Source: Nymphaea colorata (taxonomy: Eukaryota; Streptophyta; Magnoliopsida; Nymphaeales; Nymphaeaceae). Taken from it: a stretch of DNA of 36,032 nt. The position numbers and the translations under genes are program-made. This document shows positions 10,027 to 19,808 of this stretch, piece by piece; the first letter of the stretch is position 1; each line of letters opens with the position of its first letter. The notes below the pieces were generated by a model that did not search any database, was not told where the DNA came from, and saw nothing but the letters and a program-made list of their open reading frames with translations. The stretch is taken from the NCBI RefSeq assembly GCF_008831285.2, contig NW_022205009.1, positions 7,501 through 43,532 on the forward strand. Direction: 5' to 3'.

Positions 10027-13000
10027 ATTAAGGTCCTAGAGCAGTTTCCAGGTCCCACAGGACTGTTTTCCCTCTTTATTGTACGGGTTTCATCTTATCT
10101 TTTGCCTTCAAAATGAGACGATCACATATCATTTATATCACATCCTTTGATCGCACTTGTCTAGCAATGCATGTTTTTCATTGACTTTCCTTATGTTTTA
10201 CGGATAACCTCTTAAAACTGGCCATTATACCAATGCATCTAGTTGGGCATGCATTTGTCGTGTCAACCAGTCAACCATTTATTTAAATTGCATCTAATTA
10301 ACATTTTTAACTTGACGATGGGAATGCTCCTTCATCGAGATCCTAGAGTAGTTCCAAGGTCTCACAGGACTGCCTTCCCTCTTTGTTGTATGGGGTTTAT
10401 CATATCTTTTGCCCTCAACATGAGACGATCACATATCATTTACATCACATGTCTTGAGCACACTTGTCTAGCATTGCATGTTTTTCATTGATTTTCCTTG
10501 TCTTATGGATAACCTCCTAAACCTGACCATTATACAGATGCACATAGTTGGTTATGCATTCGTCGTGTGAACCAGTCAGCCATTTCTTTAAATTGCATCT
10601 AATTAACATTTTTAACTCCAACATGGGCAACCTGCTTCATCAAGATCATAGAGCAGTTCCGAGGTCTCACAGGACTGCTTTCTCTTTTGTTGAACAGGGT
10701 TCATCCTATCTTTTGCGCTCAAAATGAGACGATAACATATCATTTACATCACATCCCTTGAGCGCAATTGTCTAGTACTGCATGTTTTTCATTGACTTTC
10801 CTTTTGTCCTAGGCATAACCACCTAAAGCTGACCATTATACCAATGCTTCTAGTTGGCCATGCATTGGTCGTGTCAACCAGTCAGCCATTTATTTCAGTT
10901 GCATCTAATTGACACTTTTAACTTGATGGTGGGCATGTTGCTTCATCAAGGTCCTAGAGCAGTTCCAAGGTCTCACCGGACTGCTTTGTCTCTTTGTTGT
11001 ACGGGGTTCATCTTACATTTTGCCCTCAACATGAGACGATCACATATCATTTACATCACATCCCTTGAGTGCACTTGTCTAGTATTGCATGCTTTTCATT
11101 GACTTTCCTTTTGTCCTACGCATAACCACCTAAAGCTGACCATTATACCAATGCATCTAGTTGGTCGTGCATTGGTCGTGTCAACCAATCAGTCATTCAT
11201 TTCAATTGCATCTAATTGACATTTTTAACTTGGTGGGAATGTTGCTTCATCAAGGTCCTAGAGTAGTTCCCAGGTCCCACAGGATTGCTTTCCCTCTTTG
11301 TTGTATAGGGTTCATCTTATCTTTTGCCCTCAAAATAAGACGATCACATATCATTTATATCACATTTTTTTATCGCACTTGTCTAGCATTGCATGTTTTT
11401 CATTAACTTTTCTTTTGTCTTACGCATATCTTCCTAAAGCTGACCATTATACCAATGTATCTAGTTGGCCATATATTTCTCGTGTCAACCAGTCAACCAT
11501 TTATTTCAATTACATCTAATTAACATTTTTAACTTGAGACGATCACATTTGATTTACATCACATCCCTTCATCACACTTGTCTAGTATTGCATGTTTTTC
11601 AGTGCCTTTCCTTTTGTCATATGCATAACCTCCTAAAACTAACCATTATACCGATGCACATAGTTGGTCATGCATTGGTCGTGTCAACCAGTCAATCATT
11701 TCTTTCAATTGCATCTAATAGACATTTTTAACTTCATCGAGGGCATGCCGCTTCATCAAGACCATAGAGCAGTTTCGAGGTCTCAAAGGACTGTTTTCCT
11801 TCTTGTTGAACAAGGTTCATCCTATATTTTGCGCTCAAAATCAAACCATCACATATCATTTAAATCACATCCCTTGATCGCACTTGTCTAGTATTGCATG
11901 CTTTTCGTTGACTTTCCTTTGTGCTACGCATAACCTCCTAAAGTTGTCTATTATACCAATGCATCTAGTTGGCCATGCGTTGATCGTGCCAACCAGTCAG
12001 CCATTTATTTCAACTGCATCTAATTCACATTTTTAAGTTGATCGGGGTCCTAGAGCACTTGTCCTTTTGTCTTACGTATATCCTCCAAAACTTGACCATT
12101 ATACCAATGCATCTAGTTGGTCATGCATTGGTCATGTCAACCAGTCAACCATTTATTTCAATTGCATCTAATTAATATTTTTAACTTTATCGTGGGCATG
12201 TTGCTTCATCAAGATCCCAGAGCAGTTCTGAGGTCTCACAGGACTATTTTTCCTCTTGTTGTACAGGGTTCATCCTATCTTCTGCGACCAAAATGAAACC
12301 ATCACATATCATTTAAATAACATCCCCTGAGCGCACTTGTCATGTATTGCATGCTTTTCATTGTTCCTTTTGTCATACACCTAACCTGTTAAAGCTGACC
12401 ATTATACCAATGCATCTACTTGGCCATGCGTTGGTCGACTCAACCAATCATTTCAATTGCATCTAATTGACATTTTTAACCTGATGGGGGGCATGTTGCT
12501 TCATCAAGGTCCTAGAGCAGTTCCAAGGTCTCACAGGACTGCTTTTCCTTTTGTAGTACGGGGTTCATCATATCTTTTGCGATCAAAATGAAACCATCAC
12601 ATATCATTTAAATCATCCCATGAGCGCACTTATCTAGCAATGCATGTTTTTCACTGATTTTCGTTTTGTCTTTCGTATGACCTCCTAAAACTGACCATTA
12701 CACAAATGCATGTAGTTGGTCATGCATTTGTCGTGTCAACCAGTCAGCCATTTATTTCAATTACATCTAATTAACATTTTTAATTTCATGGTTGGAATGT
12801 TGCTTCATCGAGCTCCTAGAGCAGTTCCAAGGTCTCACAGGTCAGCTTTCCCTCTTTGTTGTATGGGGTTCATCTTATCATTTGCCCTCAACCTGAGACG
12901 ATCACAAATCATTTACATCACATCCCTTGAGCGCACTTGTCTAATATTGCATGTTTTTCATTGACTTTCCTTTTGTCCTACGCATAACCACCTAAAGTTG

Positions 13001-14611
13001 ACCATTATACCAATGCACCTAGTTGGTCATGCATTGGTCGTGTCAACCAATCAGCCATTCATTTCAATTGCATCTAATTGACATTTTTAACTTGATGATG
13101 AGCATGTTGCTTCATCAAGGTCCTAGAGCAATTCCCAGGTCCCACATGACTGTTTTCCCTCTTTGTTACTCCATCAAAAAAGACTATCACATATCATTTA
13201 CATCACATCCTTTGATCGCACTTGTCAAGCATTGCACGTTTTTCATTGACCTTCCATTTGTCTTACGCATATCCTCGTAAAGCTGACCATTATGGCCATC
13301 ACATATCATTTAAATCACATCCCTTGAGTGCACTTGTCTAGTATTGCATGCATTTCATTGACTTTCCTTTTATTACGCATAACTTCCTAAAGCTGACCAT
13401 TGTACCAATGCATCCAGTTGGCCATGCATTAGTCGTCTCAACCAGTCAGCCATTTATGTCAATTGCATCTAATTGACATTTTCAACTCGATGGTGGGCAT
13501 GTTGCTTCATCGGGGTCCTAGAGCACTTGTCCTTTTGTCTTACGCATATCAAAGCTGACCATTATACCAATGCATCTAGTTGGTCATGCATTGGTCGTGT
13601 CAGCCAGTCAGCCATTTATTTCAATTGCATCTAATTAACATTGTTAACTTGATCGTGGGCATGCTGCTTCATCAATATCATAGAGCAGTTCTGAGGTCTC
13701 ACAAGACTGCTTTCCCTTTTGTTGTACATGGTTCATCCTATCTTTTGCGATCAAAATGAAACCACCACATATCATTTGAATCACATCCCCTGAGCGCACT
13801 TGTCTAGTATTGCACGTTTTTCATTGACTTTCCTTTTGTCATACGCATAAACTCCTCAAGCTGACCATTGTACCAATGCATCTAGATGGCCATGCGTTGG
13901 TCATCTCAACCAGTCAGCCATTTATTTCAATTGCATCTAATTTACATTTTTAACTTTATGGTGGGCATGTTGCTTCATCAAGGTCCTAAAACTGTTCCAA
14001 GATTTCACAGGACATTATATCTTTTGCGATCAAAATGAAACCATCACATCTCATTTAAATCACATCCCTTGAGCGCACTTGTCTAGCATTGCATGTTTTT
14101 CATTGATTTTCCTTGTCTTACATATAACCTCCTAAAACTGACCATTATACTGATGCACATATTTGGTCATGCATTCATCGGGTCAACCAGTCAGTCATTT
14201 CTTTCAATTGCATCTAATTAACCGCCTAAAGCTGACCATTATACCAATGCATCTAGTTGGTCATGCATTGGTCCTGTCAACCAGTTAGCCATTTATTTCA
14301 ATTGCATTTAATTGACATTTTTAACTTTATGGTGGGCATGTTGCTTCATCATGGTCCTAGAGCAGTTCCCAGGTCTCACAGGACTGCTTTCCCTCTTTGT
14401 TGTACGCGGTTCATATTATCTTTTGCCCTCAACATGAGAGAATCACATATCATTTACATCACATCCCATGAGCGCACTTGTCTAGTACTGCATGTTTTTC
14501 ATTGACATTCCTTTTGTCCTACGCATAACCACCTAAAGCTGACCATTATACCAATGCATCTAGTTGGTCGTGCGTTGGTCGTGTCAATCAGTCAGCCATT
14601 TATTTCAATTA

Positions 14612-14616
14612 CATCT
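14612..14616. other. Target-site duplication, left copy
   Basis: CATCT directly before the 5' LTR, repeated at 19804-19808. Five bases is the usual Copia target duplication. Confidence 0.9.
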
Positions 14617-14899
14617 TGTTAGAATATGTTGTTGTGGGAACCGGGTCCATATCTGGACCCGGTTCTATGGGGCGTGGGTACCGAGGCGGACTCGGTACCC
14701 TAGGCGGCTTCTCCTCTCTCCCTCTTTATATTGTCACTTATGTATAAGTGTTGAATTAAGTGAAATAGAATTTTCTCTCTCCTAGGGTTGCGGGTGTGCA
14801 CCTAGGTAGAGCTTCCCGTGGTTTTTTCCTCGTCCGAGGTTTTTCCACGTACATCGTGTGTTCTTCCTCTTCTTCCTCTACGTGGTTCGTGTTTCTACA
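14617..14899 (+). repeat. 5' LTR of the Copia element
   Basis: 283 bp from TGTTAGAATATG to GTGTTTCTACA. The U3 part holds two consecutive perfect inverted repeats: GAACCGGGTCC (14638-14648) with its complement at 14655-14665, and GGGTACCGAG (14676-14685) with its complement at 14691-14700. A TATA-like TTTATATT lies at 14725. The differences from the 3' LTR cluster in the first half, including inside both hairpins. Confidence 0.95.
14725..14732 (+). promoter_or_regulatory. TATA-like element in the 5' LTR
   Basis: TTTATATT follows a CT-rich run and is identical in the 3' LTR (19629-19636). It is the best candidate for the core promoter of the retrotransposon transcript. No start site can be seen from sequence alone. 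Confidence 0.4.
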
Positions 14900-14912
14900 T
14901 GGTATCAGAGCC
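14900..14912 (+). other. Primer-binding site (initiator tRNA-Met)
   Basis: TGGTATCAGAGCC starts at the first base after the LTR and is complementary to the 3' end of initiator tRNA-Met, where minus-strand synthesis begins. Confidence 0.92.
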
Positions 14913-15215
14913 ATCGAAGTTGGAGAAGAGTTTTTTTTCCCGAGGATCGTTAGACGTGGAAGTTTTTCGTCGCCTGACGCCGTTGAAGTTCCGGCGCCGC
15001 TGCTGCCCTTGTGACGTCGCCCTGCTCTGCCGCTGCCGTCCTCCGTTCCGCCGCTGGTTGCGCCTCCGCAGTCCTCCGTTCGGCCCATTCTAGGTTTCTG
15101 CCACCGTGGGTGGCCTCTGTTTTGCGTCGTCGCCTGCCTTCCGTCGCCGCTGCCTCATTCCCGCCGCCGTCAACTCTCTGTTTCTGTGCCTCTTGTTGCT
15201 GTGTGCTTGTTTGTG
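14913..15215 (+). other. Untranslated leader of the Copia element
   Basis: About 300 bases between the primer-binding site and the gag ATG. It is markedly GC-rich (runs such as GCCGCTGCTGCC and CGTCGCCGCTGCC) compared with the AT-rich satellite around it. The open frames across it on both strands lack gag or other motifs and are compositional. Confidence 0.7.
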
Positions 15216-16268
15216 ATGGCAGAAGCGATGGGGACTCAAAAAGATGTCGTTCTTGACGTGGGTAGCGCCTCCAAGACTGAGAACGTGCCGATCCAGGTCA
15301 CCTCCATCCGTCTGACCAAGGACAATTACCTATCTTGGTCTGCCGCTCTCGAGATTGGGATTACTAGCCGTGGGCGTCTCTCTTACATCACTGGCGACAA
15401 ACCTGTGCCCATCAAATCTGATCCTCAATGGGCGACGTGGGCGTTGGAGGACAGCCAGGTGAAGGTGTAGATTATCAGCTCCGTGTCCTCCGATATCCAG
15501 CCCCTCATTCTGCAGAAGCCGACCTCTTTCGATATGTGGACTGTGCTTGCAAAGATGTATGGTCGCAAGAAGAGACATCTGCGCACCTATCAGATTAAAC
15601 GCAGTATTTACTCCCTGACACAGGGTGATTTGTCTGTTGCTGCCTTCTATGTTGCCCTGAAGACCAAATGGGAGGAGCTAGATTATCATGTGACTGATGA
15701 GTGGAAGTGCGGTTCAGATCATTCCCTCTACTGGGAAAAGGAATGGATGGACCGTACGTTTCTGTTTCTGGGAGGCCTGCGGGATGAATTTGAGTCTATT
15801 CGTAGCCAGATTCTTAATGGTGATGAGATTCCGGGGATAGAGGAAGTATATGCTCGTGTTGAGTCTGAAGAACAACGTCGCCAGGTGATGCATCTTGACA
15901 CCGGTCATGGCCCTTCTGCCTTTGTCAGCCGTGCCTCAGGGACTGGGCAGCGTCGTGCCCGGCATTGCACTCATTGCAACAAGTTGGGGCATTCGGTGGA
16001 TTTCTGTTGGGATCTTCATCCCGAGAAGAGACTGGTCAGAGGTCGTCCTCCCTCTGGCAAGCGTAGCCCTTCTGTGTCTGATTCCAGTCAGAGCAATCCT
16101 TCTAGTGGTGCAAAGTCCAAGCTGTCCCCTGATCAACTCAAGGAGCTACAGGCGTACATCAGCCGCCTATCTACTACCCCTGAGGAGTCCTCCACGTCTG
16201 AAGGGGCTCAGCTAGCCCAAGCCCTCGTTGCCTCGACTGATCAAGGTAACCCTTCTCTTGGTGATTAG
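15216..16268 (+). pseudogene. Copia gag with an internal TAG and a terminal TAG before protease
   Basis: I place the start at ATG 15216 (MAEAMGTQKDV); an upstream in-frame ATG at 15186 would add ten residues with no gag similarity. The N-terminal part has the plant Copia gag pattern LTKDNYLSWSAALEI. A TAG at 15468-15470 interrupts just before IISSVSSDIQPLI, where relatives have Trp. The frame then stays open through FDMW, a Trp/Glu-rich helical region and a CX2CX4HX4C zinc knuckle (Cys at 15966 to Cys at 16005, CTHCNKLGHSVDFC), which binds element RNA in packaging. A Lys/Ser/Pro-rich tail ends at a second TAG (16266-16268). The unbroken reading would be about 350 residues, typical for Copia gag. 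Without readthrough only the first 84 residues would be made from ATG 15216. Confidence 0.88.
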
Positions 16269-19200
16269 ATTGTTGATAGTGGAGCCACTCACCACATGAC
16301 AGAGGACTCTAAACTCTTTCAAGAATATCAACTTTCCTCTGGCAAGCAACACGTGTCTATGGCAGATGGGTCTTCTATCTCTGTGGCTGGGAAAGGGAGC
16401 TTGTCCCTGTTGAACAAATACCGTCTCCACAATGCCCTGCATGTTCCAAATATTCCTGTGAATTTACTCTCTGTCAACAGTATTACTAAAGAATTAAACT
16501 GTAATCTGATTTTTTCTGTTGATCACTGTTCCCTGCAGGACTTGGTGACGGGGAAGAAGATTGGGATTGGTTCGGTTACTGATGGGCTCTACAGGCTGCC
16601 GGTAAAAGTTGCTTCAGCATTGATTTCTGCCACGAGTGGTCACTTGTCTGGTGTGAACGATAGATCTACTGTTCTGCGATGGCACGAGCGTCTTGGACAT
16701 CTCCTCTTTCCGTTAATAAAGAAGTTGTTTCCTCATTTGTTTGCTTCTGTCTCCATTGACTCCTTCGCTTGTGAAGTGTGTCAATTGGCTAAACATGTCA
16801 GGGCTTCGTACCCTATTTCATTGAATAAAACCACTCATCCGTTTGCCTTAGTTCATTCCGATGTTTGGGGTCCTTCTGGAGTACCCACGTGTGGTGGTTG
16901 TCACTATTTTTTGACGCTTATTGATGATTACTCTAGATGTACGTTCGTGTACTTGTTGCGAGAACGTAGTGAGGTTCCAGCAGTTGTGAAAAACTTTGTT
17001 GCCTTTGTTGAGACTCAATTCCATACAACTGTTCAAGCTTTCCGTACGGATAATGCAAGGGAATATGTCTCCCAATCCCTTGATGATTTCTTGAAAGGCA
17101 AGGGTATTGTTCATGAAACCTCTTGTAGTTATACCCCTCCTCAAAATGGTATAGCTGAACGGAAAAATCGTCATCTTTTGAATGTTACCCGGGCCATTAT
17201 GTTCCAACGTCATGTCCCTAAGCGGTATTGGGGTGATGCACTTCTCACTAGTGCACATCTCATTAACCGTATGCCTACTAGGGTGTTGGATGGTCAGTCT
17301 CCTTATTCTACCCTGTGGCCCACTCAGAATCCGTGGCCTCTTACTCCTCGTGTCTTTGGGTGCAGTTGTTTTGTGCATAATCATAGCCCTACTCTCAAAA
17401 AACTTGATCCCCGGTCTATTAAAGGAGTTTTCTTGGGGTACTCTTCCACTCAGAAGGGGTACAAATGTGTGGATCTCACTACTTCCAAAGTGTATGTTTC
17501 GAGGGATGTCACATTTCATGAACATGAGTCGTATTTTCCGGTGAATCCTCTTCAGGGGGAGTGTCTTGGGAACAAAGGGGAAGAGTATTCTTCTAATCAG
17601 CTGATTCAGTTTATGGAGTTTTTGGAGTACAAGGTTAGTCCCAGTGTGATTGACACGGTCACGGTCAGTAATGAGAAGGGCAGTCATATGGAAGGGGTCA
17701 CGGTGGATGCTCAGCCCACTGTTGCCCGGGATCACTTGTTTGGCCAGGTTTATGTCAGAAAGGAGAAAGCTACAGTGGAAGATGTTGGTGATGAGGATAG
17801 AACCAATCCCAATCCTGTGATCTCCCCGGATGACCCAAGTCCATCGAATGAAGAGCTCCCTATTGCTTTGCGCAAAGGCACCAGGTCATGTACTTCTCAC
17901 CCTATTCAGAGATTTGTTTCTTATGCTAAGCTCAGTACAAATTACAAGTGTTTTATCACAACCTTATCCAAAGTTGTTATTCCCAGGTCGGTGGATGATG
18001 CTAAGGATGATCCCAAGTGGTTACATGCTATGACGGAGGAGATGGGTGCGTTAGCTAAGAACAAAACATGGGAAGTTGTTGATACCCCTAAAGGGACACA
18101 CTTAGTTGGCTCTAAGTGGGTTTACAACGTGAAGTACAAACCTGATGGCACTGTAGATCGATATAAAGCTCGTTTGGTTGCAAAGGGGTTCAGCCAGAAG
18201 TATGGGATCGACTATCTTGAGACCTTTGCCCCTGTTGCAAAGTTGAAGACCGTGAGGGTTATTCTTGCTCTTGCTGTGCACAGGAAGTGGCGCATGGACC
18301 AGCTTGATGTTAAAAATGCGTTCTTGAACGGCCATCTGGAGGAAGAAGTCTATATGAGCATGCCTCCCGGGTATGTTCAAGAGGGAAAATGTTGTCACCT
18401 CAAGAAAGCTTTGTATGGCCTGAAGCAGTCGCCTAGAGCTTGGTTTGAGAGACTAAGGATCGTTATGAAGTCTACTGGGTACAAGCAAGGAAATGAAGAT
18501 CATACCCTATTCATAAAGCAGAGAGATGGTCTGGTGAGTCTTCTCCTTGTCTACGTTGATGATATGATTGTCACTGGCAGTGATGAAGAAGAAAACAGAA
18601 AGATGAAGGAGAGATTAGCTAAAGAATTCGACCTCAAGGATCTGGGTAAGCTGAGATACTTTCTGGGGATAGTGATTGCTCGATCAGAGACAGGGCTGGT
18701 TATGAATCAAAAGAAGTACACTCTTGACTTACTAAAGGAGACAGGTAAACTTGGTTGTAGGCCCTATCTTACTCCTATGGAGTCGGGGACTAAGATAAGT
18801 ATCAAGACGGGCACTATTCTGGATGAGGAAGGAAAAGGGCGATATCAGAGGCTAGTCGGCAAGCTTATCTATCTTACTCTAACTCGCTCTGATATCACGT
18901 ATGCGGTAAATGTACTAAGTCAATTTATGCATGCTCCCACGGATTGTCACTGGAAGAGTGCAGAAAGAGTGTTGGGATATCTAAAGAATGACCCAGGAAA
19001 AGGACTGTTGTATACTCGACAAGACAAACTTACTATTGAGGGCTACTCAGATGCAGATTGGGCAGGTTGCACTGACACAAGGAGGTCCACTACAGGGTAT
19101 TGTATCTTTCTTGAAGGTAACCTAGTTGTTTGGAGAAGTAAGAGGCAAGAAGTATGTTCGAGGTCTAGTGCTGAGGCTGAGTACAGGGCTGTTGCAATGG

Positions 19201-19526
19201 GGGTTACAGAGATGCTGTGGCTGAAGATTCTTTGGACTGATATTGGTGTGGAACTGGGAGATAAAATGAAGATGTACTGTGACAACAAGTCTGCGATTAA
19301 ACTTGCCAATAATCCAGTTCTACACGACAGGACCAAACATGTGGAGATTGACCGTCATTTTATCCGGGAACGCATTGACTCGAAGGAGCTGATTCTGCCA
19401 TATATGAAGTCTGAAGATCAAGTTGCAGACGTCCTAACTAAAGGGCTTTGTACTTCTTCATTCGAAAAGAATGTTAGCAAGCTTGGCATGTTTGACATGT
19501 ATGCCAAGCTTGAGGGGGAGTGTTAG
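16269..19526 (+). CDS. pol: Copia pol: protease, integrase, reverse transcriptase, RNase H
   Basis: Open for 1085 codons from just after the gag TAG, in the same frame as gag. The protease active site IVDSGATHH is at the very start (Asp at 16275), upstream of the first Met (16296), so internal initiation would lose it. Numbered from that Met: integrase zinc finger H130, H135, C159, C162; core D189 (HSDVWGP), D252 (TDNA), E288 (NGIAERK), giving DD35E; FGCSCF near 354 and GYSSTQKGYK near 381. Reverse transcriptase has KARLVAKGF near 624, D671 (LDVKNAFLNG) and YVDD 753-756. RNase H has D919 (YSDADWAG), E960 (SSAEAEYRA), D996 (YCDNKSA) and TKHVEIDRHF. The stop codon lies inside the first bases of the 3' LTR. 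Every catalytic residue I can check is present; only the loss of the gag start connection makes it doubtful that it is translated. Confidence 0.93.
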   Translation: MVDSGATHHMTEDSKLFQEYQLSSGKQHVSMADGSSISVAGKGSLSLLNKYRLHNALHVPNIPVNLLSVNSITKELNCNLIFSVDHCSLQDLVTGKKIGIGSVTDGLYRLPVKVASALISATSGHLSGVNDRSTVLRWHERLGHLLFPLIKKLFPHLFASVSIDSFACEVCQLAKHVRASYPISLNKTTHPFALVHSDVWGPSGVPTCGGCHYFLTLIDDYSRCTFVYLLRERSEVPAVVKNFVAFVETQFHTTVQAFRTDNAREYVSQSLDDFLKGKGIVHETSCSYTPPQNGIAERKNRHLLNVTRAIMFQRHVPKRYWGDALLTSAHLINRMPTRVLDGQSPYSTLWPTQNPWPLTPRVFGCSCFVHNHSPTLKKLDPRSIKGVFLGYSSTQKGYKCVDLTTSKVYVSRDVTFHEHESYFPVNPLQGECLGNKGEEYSSNQLIQFMEFLEYKVSPSVIDTVTVSNEKGSHMEGVTVDAQPTVARDHLFGQVYVRKEKATVEDVGDEDRTNPNPVISPDDPSPSNEELPIALRKGTRSCTSHPIQRFVSYAKLSTNYKCFITTLSKVVIPRSVDDAKDDPKWLHAMTEEMGALAKNKTWEVVDTPKGTHLVGSKWVYNVKYKPDGTVDRYKARLVAKGFSQKYGIDYLETFAPVAKLKTVRVILALAVHRKWRMDQLDVKNAFLNGHLEEEVYMSMPPGYVQEGKCCHLKKALYGLKQSPRAWFERLRIVMKSTGYKQGNEDHTLFIKQRDGLVSLLLVYVDDMIVTGSDEEENRKMKERLAKEFDLKDLGKLRYFLGIVIARSETGLVMNQKKYTLDLLKETGKLGCRPYLTPMESGTKISIKTGTILDEEGKGRYQRLVGKLIYLTLTRSDITYAVNVLSQFMHAPTDCHWKSAERVLGYLKNDPGKGLLYTRQDKLTIEGYSDADWAGCTDTRRSTTGYCIFLEGNLVVWRSKRQEVCSRSSAEAEYRAVAMGVTEMLWLKILWTDIGVELGDKMKMYCDNKSAIKLANNPVLHDRTKHVEIDRHFIRERIDSKELILPYMKSEDQVADVLTKGLCTSSFEKNVSKLGMFDMYAKLEGEC
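19512..19520 (+). other. Polypurine tract
   Basis: GAGGGGGAG immediately before the TG of the 3' LTR, the plus-strand primer site. A perfect 12-bp inverted repeat lies directly upstream and overlaps its first base: CAAGCTTGGCAT (19478-19489) and ATGCCAAGCTTG (19501-19512), with an 11-base loop. Confidence 0.88.
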
Positions 19527-19803
19527 AATATGTTGTTGTGGGAACCGGGTCCATATCTGCACCCGGTTCAATGGGACACGGGTACCTAGGCGGGCTCGGT
19601 ACCCTAGGCGGCTTTTCCACTCTCCCTCTTTATATTGTCACTTATGTATAAGTGTTGAATTAAGTGAAATAGAATTTTCTCTCTCCTAGGGTTGCGGGTG
19701 TGCACCTAGGTAGAGCTTCCCATGGTTTTTTCCTCGTCCGAGGTTTTTCCACGTACATCGTGTGTTCTTCCTCTTCTTCCTCTACGTGGTTCGTGTTTCT
19801 ACA
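19521..19803 (+). repeat. 3' LTR of the Copia element
   Basis: 283 bp, same length and ends as the 5' LTR, with about 10 substitutions and no indels by eye. Its two U3 hairpins each carry a mismatch compared with the perfect ones in the 5' LTR. The pol stop codon TAG (19524-19526) falls in its TGTTAG start. Confidence 0.95.
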
Positions 19804-19808
19804 CATCT
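19804..19808. other. Target-site duplication, right copy
   Basis: CATCT, continuing as AATTGACATTTTT, the normal satellite sequence after GCATCT. Confidence 0.9.

Larger units (their letters stand above)
8061..14616. repeat. Satellite array, left irregular block (306-bp monomer)
   Basis: Tandem monomers anchored on ATGCATCTAGTTGG at 8220, 8527, 8804, 9110, 10233, 10538, 10844, 11151, 11455, 11654, 11959, 12107, 12410, 12706, 13013, 13408, 13570, 13876, 14153, 14247 and 14554. Most spacings are 303-307 bp. Others are 199 (11455 to 11654), 148-162 (the other deletion type), 277, and a truncated 94. A rearranged junction occurs near 13293, where a unit breaks off in ACCATTAT and resumes at CCATCACATATC. 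An 808-bp transposon splits the unit anchored at 9110; removing it restores a spacing of 307. Copies are diverged and no regular higher-order pattern is visible. Confidence 0.93.
14617..19803 (+). mobile_element. Complete Ty1/Copia LTR retrotransposon, 5187 bp
   Basis: Bounded by two 283-bp LTRs with TG...CA ends and a 5-bp target duplication (CATCT). In order it has the 5' LTR, primer-binding site, GC-rich leader, gag, protease, integrase, reverse transcriptase, RNase H, polypurine tract and 3' LTR. Integrase before reverse transcriptase defines Copia. It sits inside one satellite monomer: removing it leaves a spacing of about 318 bp between neighbouring anchors, explained by the monomer plus a small local duplication near 19940. 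The LTRs differ at about 10 of 283 positions, so insertion was fairly recent. Gag-pol is in one frame but has two in-frame TAG stops, so this copy is probably not autonomous. Confidence 0.96.

Noticed and set aside
14756-15256. Overlapping ORFs in the Copia LTR/leader region on both strands
   Set aside because: GC-rich leader composition gives few stops; no motif, and the region is explained as LTR, primer site and leader.
16848-17735. 295-codon ORF on the minus strand
   Set aside because: It is antisense to the Copia integrase, whose catalytic motifs are intact on the plus strand; a shadow of pol.
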